A stretch of 64,000 bases of DNA, from contig NZ_JAJGWT010000003.1 in the NCBI RefSeq assembly GCF_021390715.1, positions 1 to 64,000 of the forward strand. The letters are read 5' to 3'. How positions within the stretch are numbered: the first letter of the stretch is position 1; each line of letters begins with the position of its first letter. Positions 9,149 through 18,303 of the stretch are shown in pieces. Position numbers and translations under genes: made by a program. The notes beneath the pieces are model-generated. The model had not been told where the DNA came from. It did not search any database and worked only from the letters and a program-made list of their open reading frames with translations. This DNA is from Tenacibaculum piscium. GTDB lineage: Bacteria > Bacteroidota > Bacteroidia > Flavobacteriales > Flavobacteriaceae.

Positions 9149-9799
9149 ATGGATTTGAACAAAGATACAGCAAAAAGAACAGCAGAACTTCTGCTACAAA
9201 TAAAGGCGATTAAATTAAGCCCAAAAGCACCATTTACTTGGGCTTCTGGTTGGAAATCACCAATTTATTGCGATAACAGAATTACGTTATCTTACGTACC
9301 TGTTAGAAATTTTTTAAAAGAGCAAATAGCTAAATTAGTTATCGAAAAGCACGGCAAGCCAGATGTTATTGCAGGTGTTGCTACTGGTGCGATTGCCATT
9401 GGTATTTTGGTTGCTCAAGAATTAGGTGTTCCTTTTATATATGTTCGTCCTGAGCCTAAAAAACATGGACGTAAAAATCAAATTGAAGGACATTTAGAAA
9501 GTGGACAAAACGTAGTGGTTATTGAAGATTTAATCAGCACAGGAACGAGCAGTTTAAATGCAGTGAAAGCATTAAAAGAAGCCAATGCAACCGTTAAAGG
9601 TATGATTGCTATTTTTTCGTATGGATTTGCTATTGCTGATGAAAACTTCAAAAATAACAACGTATCACTTACCACATTGAGTAACTATAAATATTTACTC
9701 GAACAAGCATTGGATAGTAAATATATCACCAGTGAAGAGCGAACAATGCTGGAAGAATGGAGAGCTGCTCCTAGCGAGTGGAAACAAAATGAAAAATAA
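9149..9799 (+). CDS. pyrE: Orotate phosphoribosyltransferase
   Basis: A 216-residue cytosolic enzyme that joins orotate and PRPP to form OMP in pyrimidine biosynthesis. The PRPP-binding loop is VVVIEDLISTGTSS at residues 122-135. The substrate-binding FTWASGWKSPIYCDNR near residue 29 is typical of the family. The start is the ATG right after the -7 element. It is followed 18 bp later by an SRPBCC-fold gene on the same strand, probably in one operon. Confidence 0.97.
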   Translation: MDLNKDTAKRTAELLLQIKAIKLSPKAPFTWASGWKSPIYCDNRITLSYVPVRNFLKEQIAKLVIEKHGKPDVIAGVATGAIAIGILVAQELGVPFIYVRPEPKKHGRKNQIEGHLESGQNVVVIEDLISTGTSSLNAVKALKEANATVKGMIAIFSYGFAIADENFKNNNVSLTTLSNYKYLLEQALDSKYITSEERTMLEEWRAAPSEWKQNEK

Positions 9800-9817
9800 G
9801 ACCAAATATAAAGGAAT

Positions 9818-10207
9818 ATGACTATTGAAGGAAACAAAGTAATTGTAAAAAAATCTACTAAAGAAATTTTTGATTTTCTATTAAAATTAGAAAACTTTGA
9901 GCAACTAATGCCAGAAAATACTCAAAAATTTGAAGTTGATGGTGATAGTTTTATTTTCGGATTAAAAGGAATGCCAGAAATAAGATTGGTCATGAAAGAA
10001 AAAACCGAATATTCAAACATTACTTTAGGAGCTGCAAGTAGCAAATTACCGTTTACTTTATCTTCTGATATTTGTGAAATTTCTGAAAATGAAAGTGAGG
10101 TTGTTTTAAATTTCAATGGTGATTTCAATCCGATGATGGCAATGATGGTTAAAAAACCATTAACAAAATTTATTGATACCTTAACAGAAAATATTTCAAA
10201 ATTATAA
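9818..10207 (+). CDS. SRPBCC (START-like) family protein
   Basis: A 129-residue protein with the fold pattern of small polyketide-cyclase/SRPBCC proteins: a first beta-strand (GNKVIVKKS), a helix-turn (EIFDFLLKLENFEQLMPEN), alternating strands, and a long C-terminal helix (MMAMMVKKPLTKFIDTLTENI). These proteins bind hydrophobic ligands; no ligand can be read here. A Shine-Dalgarno-like AAGGA lies 7 bases before the ATG. It follows pyrE and converges on birA with only 5 bp between the stops. Confidence 0.8.
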   Translation: MTIEGNKVIVKKSTKEIFDFLLKLENFEQLMPENTQKFEVDGDSFIFGLKGMPEIRLVMKEKTEYSNITLGAASSKLPFTLSSDICEISENESEVVLNFNGDFNPMMAMMVKKPLTKFIDTLTENISKL

Positions 10208-10212
10208 ACTAA

Positions 10213-10974
10213 TTAAGCAAATGAAACTTCTTTAATTCCAAATTCTTGAATCGTTTCGTTTTCTAATTCAATTTGAAGGTTTCCTATTTTCGAAACTCCG
10301 ATAATTTTACCCATAAATAAAGTGTTCTGAGTTGTTTTAAACATACTCGGAACATTTTTTTTGTACAAAACACTCAAATAGTCATTTTCTAAAAGTTGAT
10401 ATTCTTTTTGATGTAAGATTTCTAACTTTTTCGCTAGACTTACTAAGATTTTATCTAATAAGAAATCAAGATCAATATTGTTATCAATATCAGGATTAAT
10501 AACTTGTTTTTTAGCTAACATTTTTTTGATAGATGACGCATTTGGTAAATCTTTAGGGAATTTATTTTGATTCACATTAACACCAATTCCTATTATAGCG
10601 GTATTAATTTTATCGGTAATTAAAGAATTTTCAATTAAAATACCTGCTATTTTTTTGTTTTCTGACAAAATGTCGTTCGGCCATTTTATTGTCAATCTTG
10701 ATAGATTAAACGTATTAATCGCCTGATAAACGGCTAAAGAAACAGCATAATTTAAATACTTATAATCGGCTACAAGAAAATCATCAAACTTAGTGTAAAC
10801 ACTGAAAGTAAGTGCTTTACCTGCTTGTGAATTCCAGCGAGTATTCCGTTGCCCTCTCCCTGCGGTTTGCTTTTTTGCAACAACGACCGTAAGATTATCA
10901 AGCGCTACTTTTGATGCCATATCCTTCAAAAAAGAATTGGTAGAATCAATGGCATTAAGTTTGATTATTTTCAT
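10213..10974 (-). CDS. birA: Biotin--[acetyl-CoA-carboxylase] ligase
   Basis: A biotin protein ligase that activates biotin to biotinyl-AMP and attaches it to the carboxyl carrier protein of acetyl-CoA carboxylase. Motifs seen are DSTNSFLKD, the biotin loop AGRGQRNTRWNS, KWPNDIL and KIAGILIEN. There is no N-terminal helix-turn-helix, so it should act only as an enzyme. I start at the ATG at 10974 because the family begins with KIIKLNAIDSTN; an ATG at 11013 would add 13 unlikely residues and lies right at the predicted transcription start. Divergent from rsfS. Confidence 0.95.
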   Translation of the reverse strand: MKIIKLNAIDSTNSFLKDMASKVALDNLTVVVAKKQTAGRGQRNTRWNSQAGKALTFSVYTKFDDFLVADYKYLNYAVSLAVYQAINTFNLSRLTIKWPNDILSENKKIAGILIENSLITDKINTAIIGIGVNVNQNKFPKDLPNASSIKKMLAKKQVINPDIDNNIDLDFLLDKILVSLAKKLEILHQKEYQLLENDYLSVLYKKNVPSMFKTTQNTLFMGKIIGVSKIGNLQIELENETIQEFGIKEVSFA

Positions 10975-11021
10975 ATAAGTTTTGTGAATAAAACAAGTGC
11001 TAATATTAAGCATAATACTCG

Positions 11022-11040
11022 CAAAAATATAATAACTTTG
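11022..11040. promoter_or_regulatory. Back-to-back -7 elements for birA and rsfS
   Basis: TATTTTTG on the minus strand (11029-11022) and TAACTTTG on the plus strand (11033-11040) are separated by 3 bp and face birA and rsfS. Both fit TAnnTTTG, so the two promoters are interleaved and may compete. Confidence 0.5.
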
Positions 11041-11060
11041 CTAAAAATATAATTTTTTTG

Positions 11061-11429
11061 ATGACTAAAAAACAAGCAAGCACAGACGATTTAATTGCTG
11101 TGATTATAAAAGGGATTGAAGAGGTAAAAGGAGAACACATCCAATTACTAGATTTAAGAGAAATAGAAAACACTGTTTGCGATTATTTTATAATCTGCTC
11201 AGGAAATTCAAACACACAAGTAAGTGCAATTTCTGGTTCTGTACAGAAAATGGTAAGTAAAGAACTTAAAGATAAACCTTGGCATATTGAAGGACAAACA
11301 AATTCTGAATGGGTTTTAATGGATTATGTACACGTTGTTGTTCATGTTTTTCAAAAACAAATACGTGATTATTATGATATTGAAAGTCTTTGGGGTGATG
11401 CTAAAATTACAGAAATTAATACATTATAG
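11061..11429 (+). CDS. rsfS: Ribosome silencing factor RsfS
   Basis: A 122-residue RsfS/Iojap protein that binds ribosomal protein uL14 and blocks subunit joining when nutrients are short. Family motifs are DLREIENTVCDYFIICSGNSNTQV and PWHIEGQTNSEWVLMDY with VVHVF following. I start at ATG 11061; a TTG one codon upstream is possible but needless. It opens a run of same-strand genes with ftsH 25 bp downstream, then LUD, cdsA and ACBP. Confidence 0.96.
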   Translation: MTKKQASTDDLIAVIIKGIEEVKGEHIQLLDLREIENTVCDYFIICSGNSNTQVSAISGSVQKMVSKELKDKPWHIEGQTNSEWVLMDYVHVVVHVFQKQIRDYYDIESLWGDAKITEINTL

Positions 11430-11454
11430 TTCTTAATAGTTTAGACCATTGTTT

Positions 11455-13407
11455 ATGAGTGATAAGAAAAAAAATGCTCCAAAATTTACGTTTAATTCAT
11501 TTTGGATATACGTTCCGATATTAGTAATCCTATTAGGATTGAGTTTTTTAAATTCGAATAATTTAGGAACTCGTAATATTTCAAAAAACGAGTTTAATAA
11601 AATATTACAACAAAACGATATTCAAAAAATCGTTATTGAAAATAATAATGTCGCTCAAATTTTCTTAAAAGCGGAAGCTGAAAAAAAAGAAGCACATAAA
11701 AAAATAACAACGTCTCCTTTTTATAGAAAAGGAGCGCCGTTATACACCTATAATTTTGGAGATTTACAAAATTTCGAAAATGAAATCAAAAAAGAAAAAG
11801 CCGATAAAAATCTCGATTTTGATAGAAAAAATGTAGAAGCAACAAGTTTAATAACCACCTTGTTTGATTTCTTACCTTTTATTTTATTGATTGGTATTTG
11901 GATTTTCTTTATGAAAAAAATGTCTGGTGGTGGCGCTGGAGGTGCTGGTGGCGGTAGTCAAATTTTTAACATTGGTAAATCAAAAGCAAAACTTTTTGAC
12001 GAAAACACCAAAGTAAAAACAAGCTTTAAAGATGTCGCTGGTTTGGAAGGTGCTAAAGAAGAAATTCAAGAAATTGTAGACTTCTTAAAAACTCCTGAAA
12101 AATACACTAAATTAGGAGGGAAAATTCCTAAAGGAGCCTTATTAGTAGGACCTCCTGGAACAGGAAAAACATTATTAGCAAAAGCCGTAGCTGGTGAAGC
12201 TGGTGTTCCTTTCTTCTCTTTATCTGGTTCTGATTTTGTTGAAATGTTCGTAGGTGTTGGAGCTTCTCGTGTAAGAGATTTATTTAAAAAAGCACAAGAA
12301 AAATCACCATCAATTATATTTATTGATGAAATTGATGCTATTGGTCGTGCTAGAGGAAAAAATAATATGACTGGCGGAAATGATGAACGTGAAAACACGT
12401 TAAATCAGCTTTTAACAGAAATGGATGGTTTTGGAACTGATACTAATGTTATTGTTTTAGCAGCCACAAACCGTGCCGATGTATTAGATAGTGCCTTAAT
12501 GCGTGCAGGTCGTTTTGACCGTCAAATTTATGTAGATTTACCAGATTTACACGAACGTAGAGAGATTTTTGAAGTACATATCAAACCCTTAAAATTAGCT
12601 AAAAATGCTGATTTGGAATTATTAGCACAACAAACTCCTGGTTTTTCTGGAGCTGATATTGCAAATTTATGTAACGAAGCTGCTTTAATTGCCGCTAGAA
12701 ACAATAAAGAAGCTATTGAACATCAAGATTTCTTAGATGCCGTTGATAGAATTGTTGGTGGTTTAGAAAAGAAAAATAAAGTAATCACTCCTAAAGAAAA
12801 AGAAGTTATTGCTTTTCATGAAGCAGGTCATGCTACCGTTAGCTGGATGTTAGAACATGCAGCTCCCTTAGTAAAAGTAACTATCGTTCCTCGTGGGCAA
12901 TCGTTAGGTGCTGCTTGGTATCTTCCTGAAGAACGAAAAATTGTGCAAACAGATCAAATGCTAGACGAAATGTGTGCTACCATGGGTGGTAGAGCTGCTG
13001 AAAAATTAATCTTTAATAAAATTTCAACAGGAGCTTTAAGTGATTTGGAAAAAGTAACCAAACAAGCACGTGCAATGGTTACCGTGTATGGTTTAAATGA
13101 AAGAGTCGGTAATATTACCTATTATGATTCATCTGGAAATGACTCTTTTGTAAAACCTTATAGTGATGATACCGCTAAAGTTATTGATGAAGAAATCTCT
13201 AAAATGATTGAAATTCAATATCAAAGAGCCATCGATCTTTTAACGCAACACAAAGATAAACTTAGCCAATTAGCAGCACTTTTACTTGAAAAAGAAGTAA
13301 TGTTTAAAGCCGATTTAGAAAAAATATTTGGCGAAAGACCTTTTGAAATTAAAGAAACTAAGGAAATAAAAGAAAATAAAGAAAGTAGAGATCTGAAAGA
13401 TCTTTAA
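11455..13407 (+). CDS. ftsH: ATP-dependent zinc metalloprotease FtsH
   Basis: A 650-residue membrane AAA+ protease that degrades membrane and regulatory proteins. Two membrane segments lie at about 15-33 and 131-154, with the periplasmic part between them, then a Gly-rich linker. Walker A is GPPGTGKT at 232-239, Walker B is IIFIDEID near 287, and the second region of homology is NRADVLDSALMRAGRFDRQ. The zinc site is HEAGH at 455-459. The C-terminus ends in a charged Lys/Glu run. I use ATG 11455 rather than the TTG at 11449. Confidence 0.98.
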   Translation: MSDKKKNAPKFTFNSFWIYVPILVILLGLSFLNSNNLGTRNISKNEFNKILQQNDIQKIVIENNNVAQIFLKAEAEKKEAHKKITTSPFYRKGAPLYTYNFGDLQNFENEIKKEKADKNLDFDRKNVEATSLITTLFDFLPFILLIGIWIFFMKKMSGGGAGGAGGGSQIFNIGKSKAKLFDENTKVKTSFKDVAGLEGAKEEIQEIVDFLKTPEKYTKLGGKIPKGALLVGPPGTGKTLLAKAVAGEAGVPFFSLSGSDFVEMFVGVGASRVRDLFKKAQEKSPSIIFIDEIDAIGRARGKNNMTGGNDERENTLNQLLTEMDGFGTDTNVIVLAATNRADVLDSALMRAGRFDRQIYVDLPDLHERREIFEVHIKPLKLAKNADLELLAQQTPGFSGADIANLCNEAALIAARNNKEAIEHQDFLDAVDRIVGGLEKKNKVITPKEKEVIAFHEAGHATVSWMLEHAAPLVKVTIVPRGQSLGAAWYLPEERKIVQTDQMLDEMCATMGGRAAEKLIFNKISTGALSDLEKVTKQARAMVTVYGLNERVGNITYYDSSGNDSFVKPYSDDTAKVIDEEISKMIEIQYQRAIDLLTQHKDKLSQLAALLLEKEVMFKADLEKIFGERPFEIKETKEIKENKESRDLKDL

Positions 13408-13452
13408 TCAATTTTTAAAAATTATTTTTATTTGAATTATCTGATGAATTAG

Positions 13453-14043
13453 ATGAATTTTTTTAAGAAAATATATAACTCATTTAAAAAACCATCTAGC
13501 GATGAATTAACCAACCAACAGGAAGTTAATTTGTCGCTAGATGATTCCTTTGTGCATAATTTTATCAATAAAGGTGGTAAATTTTTGTATTGTACTTCTA
13601 TCGATGAAGTATCTATGAATTTAATTCAAATTTTACAAGAAAATAATTGGTACACAATTAGCTGTTCCGATTTTAATTTACTGAAAATAACCCAAAAAAT
13701 AGGAATCAATACTCAGGAAAAAACAGCCAAAACAGTTCCCTTTTTCACAACCTGCGAACATTTAATAGCAAGTAATGGTGATATTTTATTTTCTTCAAAT
13801 CAGTTAGGTAGTGAAAAATTACCTTCTCACTCAGAAGATTTTATTGTGTATGCCACCACTAGCCAATTAGCAAAAAATATGAGCGAGGGATTAACGGGTA
13901 TCAAAACACAATTTAGCGGAAATATCCCTACAAATATTTGCTCAACAACAAATTATAAAATAGAAGTTGAAGACGGAAGTTTTTTAAGTTATGGTAACAG
14001 TAACTCCAAAAATTTATACCTACTTCTCTTTGAAGATTTATAA
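13453..14043 (+). CDS. LUD-domain protein (LutC-like)
   Basis: A 196-residue protein resembling the LUD (lactate utilisation) domain. It shows the late segment LIASNGDILFSSNQLG followed by FIVYATTSQLAKNMSEGL, similar to the SGTVV...P.HI...I.DGL.. core of LutC proteins. LutB is not nearby, so lactate oxidation cannot be inferred from context. It sits between ftsH and cdsA, a neighbourhood I recall as conserved in Flavobacteriaceae, and its role there is unknown. Confidence 0.75.
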   Translation: MNFFKKIYNSFKKPSSDELTNQQEVNLSLDDSFVHNFINKGGKFLYCTSIDEVSMNLIQILQENNWYTISCSDFNLLKITQKIGINTQEKTAKTVPFFTTCEHLIASNGDILFSSNQLGSEKLPSHSEDFIVYATTSQLAKNMSEGLTGIKTQFSGNIPTNICSTTNYKIEVEDGSFLSYGNSNSKNLYLLLFEDL

Positions 14044-14059
14044 AGAACACTTATAAACT

Positions 14060-14863
14060 ATGCGAAACATTATAGTAAGAAGTATTTCAGGACTTGTGTA
14101 TGCGATAATTTTTATTGCTGCAATCCTTTTTTCAGCAGAATCTTATATCGCATTAATCGCTATTTTTTCGACCATCTGCGTTTTTGAATTCTCAAGAATA
14201 CTGCAGTTAAAAAACATACTTCCTTATCTGATTTTAGCCTTATTCATATATGCGTCTGTCGTTAAAATACCTTCGGATTTCAATGGCTTTTTAATAGGAT
14301 TTTCTTTTGCCAGTTTGCTAGGACTACTCTATTATTTAATCAGTACAAAAGTTATCAAAACAAATAATAGCCTCCAAAAAATATTTTTACATCTAATTTA
14401 TTTAATACTGCCTTTTTATTTTTTAATAAAATTACCTTTTATCGAAAATACCTATCATCCAACTATTATTATTTATATTATTTTGATGATTTGGACTAAT
14501 GATAGCTTTGCTTTTATCGTTGGTAAAAATTTCGGAAAACATAAATTATTTGAATCAGTATCGCCTAAAAAAACAATTGAAGGTTTTATTGGCGGATTAT
14601 TATTTGCCGTTTTAGCAGGTTTTTTAATTGGAAAATTTGGAGAATATCCCAATTCTTTTTCAATTTTAAATTGGATACTAATCGCAATTATTGTGGCTGT
14701 TTTTGGTTCGCTCGGCGATTTAGTCGAATCAAAATTTAAACGACAAGCAAACGTAAAAGATAGCGGGAAAATAATGCCTGGACACGGTGGATTATTAGAT
14801 CGACTTGATAGTTTGTTTTTTCTTGCGCCCTTCGTATATTTATACCTACATTATATTATATAA
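14060..14863 (+). CDS. cdsA: Phosphatidate cytidylyltransferase
   Basis: A 267-residue integral membrane enzyme with about eight hydrophobic segments that makes CDP-diacylglycerol from phosphatidate and CTP. The C-terminal family signature is present: GSLGDLVESKFKRQANVKDS, followed by PGHGGLLDRLDSL. WTNDSFAFIVGKNFGKHK and SPKKTIEGFIGG are also typical. It lies 16 bp after the LUD gene and 17 bp before the acyl-CoA-binding protein gene, so the three are probably cotranscribed and linked by lipid metabolism. Confidence 0.96.
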   Translation: MRNIIVRSISGLVYAIIFIAAILFSAESYIALIAIFSTICVFEFSRILQLKNILPYLILALFIYASVVKIPSDFNGFLIGFSFASLLGLLYYLISTKVIKTNNSLQKIFLHLIYLILPFYFLIKLPFIENTYHPTIIIYIILMIWTNDSFAFIVGKNFGKHKLFESVSPKKTIEGFIGGLLFAVLAGFLIGKFGEYPNSFSILNWILIAIIVAVFGSLGDLVESKFKRQANVKDSGKIMPGHGGLLDRLDSLFFLAPFVYLYLHYII

Positions 14864-14880
14864 TTATATACCTTATTTTT

Positions 14881-15138
14881 ATGGTAAATGATTTAGACCG
14901 TCAATTTGAAAAAGCTTATAAAAAAGCCTCTGATTTTAAAGGTAAATTGCCTCCTGATACCATGCTTCGATTGTATAGTTACTACAAACAAGCAATAAAA
15001 GGGGATAAATTCACCTATGATTCTAATGACAATTTAAGAAATGCTTTTAAATTCAATGCTTGGATTCAACTAAAAGGAATGAACGAAAAACAAGCAAAAC
15101 AAGAATATATTAATTTAGTTAATTCAATTATAAAATAA
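14881..15138 (+). CDS. Acyl-CoA-binding protein
   Basis: An 85-residue protein of the ACBP family, a four-helix bundle that binds long-chain acyl-CoA. It has the typical LDRQFEKAYKKASD start, LRLYSYYKQAIKGD and KFNAWIQLKGMNEKQAKQEYI. The length matches the family. The place behind cdsA fits acyl-chain supply for phospholipid synthesis. Confidence 0.92.
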   Translation: MVNDLDRQFEKAYKKASDFKGKLPPDTMLRLYSYYKQAIKGDKFTYDSNDNLRNAFKFNAWIQLKGMNEKQAKQEYINLVNSIIK

Positions 15139-15143
15139 TTATC

Positions 15144-15785
15144 ATGAAAAAAATCATTTATTCTTTATTCGTATTTGTTGCAATTACTAATTTTGCTTCT
15201 TGTAAACCTGATGCTACATCAAAAAAAGAAAACTCAGTTAACGAAAACAACACTGAAAAAAAAGCTAAAAAAACTGCCTTTTCTTTACAAGATGCCGATT
15301 CCAAAATAAACTGGACAGCCTACAAAACAACCGAAAAAAAACCCGTTACTGGTGTGTTTCAAAAAGTAGATATCACCAAAAATGGTACTGGTAATACCGT
15401 GAAAGAAGCCATCAATAATGCCGAATTTTCAATTCCTGTAAGCAGTATTTTTACCAAAGAAACTAGCAGAGATTTTAAAATTAAAAAATTCTTTTTCGCA
15501 GTTATGGATAATACCAAATTACTTTCTGGAAAATTAATTCTTGAAAATGATTCGATTGGATATGCAGATATCACAATGAATACTGTAACTAAAAAACTTC
15601 CTTTTACGTATACTATCAACCAAAAAACCTTTAACTTAAAGGGAACTTTAAAAATCTCGGATTGGAATGCTCAAAAAGCATTAGCTTCTTTAAATGAAGC
15701 TTGTAAAGATTTACATAAAGGAGATGATGGCGTTTCTAAAACTTGGGACGATGTAGCAATAAACATCACTTCTACCTTTAAATAA
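15144..15785 (+). CDS. YceI-family lipoprotein
   Basis: A 213-residue exported protein. Residues 1-20 are a lipoprotein signal with lipobox FASC (Cys20), followed by a charged low-complexity linker of about 35 residues. The remainder matches the YceI lipocalin-like fold (SKINWTAYKTTEKKPVTGVF, INNAEFSIPVSSIFT, SGKLILENDSIGYADITMNTV, LKISDWNAQKALASLNEACKDL). YceI proteins bind isoprenoid or other lipophilic chains in the periplasm. It starts 5 bp after the ACBP stop and a terminator follows it, so it likely ends the operon. Confidence 0.85.
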   Translation: MKKIIYSLFVFVAITNFASCKPDATSKKENSVNENNTEKKAKKTAFSLQDADSKINWTAYKTTEKKPVTGVFQKVDITKNGTGNTVKEAINNAEFSIPVSSIFTKETSRDFKIKKFFFAVMDNTKLLSGKLILENDSIGYADITMNTVTKKLPFTYTINQKTFNLKGTLKISDWNAQKALASLNEACKDLHKGDDGVSKTWDDVAINITSTFK

Positions 15786-15829
15786 TCTTGACTAAATTTC
15801 AATAAAAAAAGAATTTAAAATAGCACACT

Positions 15830-15862
15830 AAAAAGCCTTGGATTTATTATCTAAGGCTTTTT
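15830..15862 (+). terminator. Rho-independent terminator after YceI gene
   Basis: A perfect 10-bp stem (AAAAAGCCTT with its complement) around a 13-base loop runs into T8. It ends the rsfS-to-yceI run. Confidence 0.85.
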
Positions 15863-15955
15863 TTTCATCAGAAAATATAAAATCATAAAAAATAAGTACA
15901 AAAACACCTAAACATAATAGTATTACTATTATATTTGCGAATATAATTTTCACTT

Positions 15956-16639
15956 ATGAAGAATTTTCTATCAAATATTAAAATTGAAATCCCTGTAGGA
16001 ATCTATATTAAAGATCCTGAAACATCCGATTTAGGAAAAAGAATTATAGAAAATAGTATCAAATTAATCGAAGAAATCGGTTTTGAAAGCTTCAATTTTA
16101 AAAAATTAGGCACTTTAATCGGCTCGAACGAAAGTTCTATTTATAGATATTTCGAAAGCAAACACAAATTACTCGTCTATTTAACTTCGTGGTATTGGGG
16201 ATGGATACAATATCAATTAGTTATAGAAACGTATAGCATTCATAATCCTGAAGAAAAATTAATAAAAGCCATTCAAATACTCACCAAAACAACCGAACAA
16301 GACAATAATTTTACCCATATTAATGAAGTTTTATTAAACTCAATTGTGATTAATGAAAACTCCAAATCATATTCGACAAAAGAAGTTGATGCCGAAAATA
16401 AAGAAGGTTTTTTTAAATTATATAAAGAAGTTGTAAAACGCTTAGCTGCTATAATAATCAATTATAATAGCACTTATAAACACCCACTAACCCTAGCAAG
16501 TACAGTGATTGAAGGCGCATTGCATCAACAATTTATAAAACAACATTTTAAATCGCTGACCAATTGTAATGACACTATTTCTCCCACTTCTTTTTTTATT
16601 GATGTAACGCTTAATATCCTTTCAAATAATGGAAAATAA
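15956..16639 (+). CDS. TetR/AcrR-family transcriptional regulator
   Basis: A 227-residue regulator. The N-terminal helix-turn-helix is at residues about 25-70 (LGKRIIENSIKLIEEIGFESF, then SNESSIYRYFESKHKLLVYL), as in TetR proteins. The C-terminal part is an all-helical ligand/dimer domain. A -7 element TATATTTG lies at 15930-15937. Its stop overlaps the start of the ABC exporter gene by 11 bp, so the regulator is the first gene of the export operon and most likely controls it. Confidence 0.88.
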   Translation: MKNFLSNIKIEIPVGIYIKDPETSDLGKRIIENSIKLIEEIGFESFNFKKLGTLIGSNESSIYRYFESKHKLLVYLTSWYWGWIQYQLVIETYSIHNPEEKLIKAIQILTKTTEQDNNFTHINEVLLNSIVINENSKSYSTKEVDAENKEGFFKLYKEVVKRLAAIIINYNSTYKHPLTLASTVIEGALHQQFIKQHFKSLTNCNDTISPTSFFIDVTLNILSNNGK

Positions 16640-18290
16640 AACCTTAACTCCTTGGCAACGGTTTTTAGGGCTCTTAACTTTAGAGAAAAAAGATATTTTA
16701 CAAATATCTTACTACGCTGTTTTTGAAGGAATTGTAGCTTTATCGCTTCCTTTAGGGATACAAGCAATTATCAATTTACTACAAGCGGCTGAAATTTCGG
16801 CTTCTTGGGTAGTGCTTGTAATACTCGTTACGGGTGGTGTCGCTTTTAGTGGTGTTTTAAAATTCATGCAAATTAGAATTATTGAAACCATACAACAACG
16901 AATTTTTACAAGAGCTTCCTTAGAACTTAGTTATCGATTTCCTAAAATAAAAATGAGCGAATTACGAAATTATTATCCGCCTGAATTAGCCAATCGTTTT
17001 TTTGATACGCTAACGATTCAAAAAGGGATTTCAAAAATTTTAATTGATGTTCCATCGGCTTTTTTACAGATAATTTTTGCACTAGTACTACTCTCTTTTT
17101 ATCATACCTTTTTTATTTTATTCGGATTTTTATTACTCTTATTGATTTATCTTGTATTTAAATATACTGCTAAAATTGGCTTAGAAACAAGCTTAAATGA
17201 ATCTAAAAATAAGTATAAAGTAGCGCATTGGTTGCAAGAAATCGCAAGAACAATTATCAGTTTTAAAGTAGCAGGAAAAACAACACTTGCCCTAGATAAA
17301 AGCGATGATTTGGTTAGTGATTATTTAAAATCAAGAGACAGTCATTTTAAAATATTAATCATTCAATATATTCAAATGATTAGTTTTAAAGTGATTGTTA
17401 CCGCTGGTTTATTATTGATGGGCGGTTTTTTAGTCTTAAATCAAAAAATGAATATTGGACAATTTGTTGCCTCTGAAATAATTATTTTATTGATAATAAG
17501 TTCTGTGGAAAAATTAATTTTAGGCTTAGAATCCTTTTATGATGTGCTTACTTCTATCGAAAAATTAGGGCAAGTTATCGATAAACCCATCGAGAATCAA
17601 CAAGGAAGTACTGTCAGCGACACCAAACCTTTCAAAATTGAAATTCAAAATATTTCATACACCATTTTTGAGAAAGAAAAACCCATCTTAAAAGATATTT
17701 CATTCCATATCGAACCCAATGATAGAATCTTAATTCAAGGAGAAAGTGGCGCTGGAAAATCGAGCTTAATACAGCTTATCGCAGGAATTACAACCCCTAC
17801 CGCTGGAAATATTTTCGTGAATGATTTATCCATAAAAAGCCTACAAATTAATAATTATAGAGCCTATTTAGGAATGTCATTATCCGAAGAAAATCCGTTT
17901 GAAGGAAGCATCCGAGAAAATGTAACTTTTGGAGATACCGCAATTTCAGATGATGAAATTTATACTGTTTTCGAAATTGTTGGATTAACCGATTTTTTAA
18001 AATATCAAGAAAATGGCTTAGAAACCCAACTAAAACCTGAAGGAAAACATATTGGCTATACCATTTCTAAAAAAATTATTCTAGCAAGAGCGATTATCAA
18101 AAAACCAAAACTTTTAATTTTAGAAGATCCTTTAGATCAATTAGAAAAAAAAGAAGCCAATAAAATTATCGATTTTATTACAAATCCTTCCCAAAAATGG
18201 AGCTTAATTATTGTAAGCAGTAACGACAAATGGGAAGAAAAATGTACTAAAAAAATTACACTGCATAAAGGTAAAATCATTAATAAATAA
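16629..18290 (+). CDS. ABC exporter (membrane plus ATPase domains) with degenerate ATPase motifs
   Basis: A 553-residue half-transporter. Residues about 25-300 are an exporter transmembrane domain; residues about 335-553 are the ATPase. Walker A is intact (GESGAGKS, 371-378). The rest is atypical: no Q-loop Gln (MSLSEENPFEGS), LSGGQ replaced by IGYTI near 475, Walker B reads LLILED rather than LLLDE, and the H-loop His is replaced by Ser530 (IIVSSND). ARAIIKKPKLLILE still aligns normally. There is no peptidase domain. With HlyD and TolC genes following it looks like a type I-like export system; the substrate is unknown and none is encoded nearby. Confidence 0.85.
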   Translation: MENKTLTPWQRFLGLLTLEKKDILQISYYAVFEGIVALSLPLGIQAIINLLQAAEISASWVVLVILVTGGVAFSGVLKFMQIRIIETIQQRIFTRASLELSYRFPKIKMSELRNYYPPELANRFFDTLTIQKGISKILIDVPSAFLQIIFALVLLSFYHTFFILFGFLLLLLIYLVFKYTAKIGLETSLNESKNKYKVAHWLQEIARTIISFKVAGKTTLALDKSDDLVSDYLKSRDSHFKILIIQYIQMISFKVIVTAGLLLMGGFLVLNQKMNIGQFVASEIIILLIISSVEKLILGLESFYDVLTSIEKLGQVIDKPIENQQGSTVSDTKPFKIEIQNISYTIFEKEKPILKDISFHIEPNDRILIQGESGAGKSSLIQLIAGITTPTAGNIFVNDLSIKSLQINNYRAYLGMSLSEENPFEGSIRENVTFGDTAISDDEIYTVFEIVGLTDFLKYQENGLETQLKPEGKHIGYTISKKIILARAIIKKPKLLILEDPLDQLEKKEANKIIDFITNPSQKWSLIIVSSNDKWEEKCTKKITLHKGKIINK

Positions 18291-18303
18291 AGCAACAGAG
18301 ATA

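Noticed and set aside
10975-11013. Longer birA start at 11013
   Set aside because: The extra 13 residues do not fit the family and would put the ATG at the predicted transcription start.
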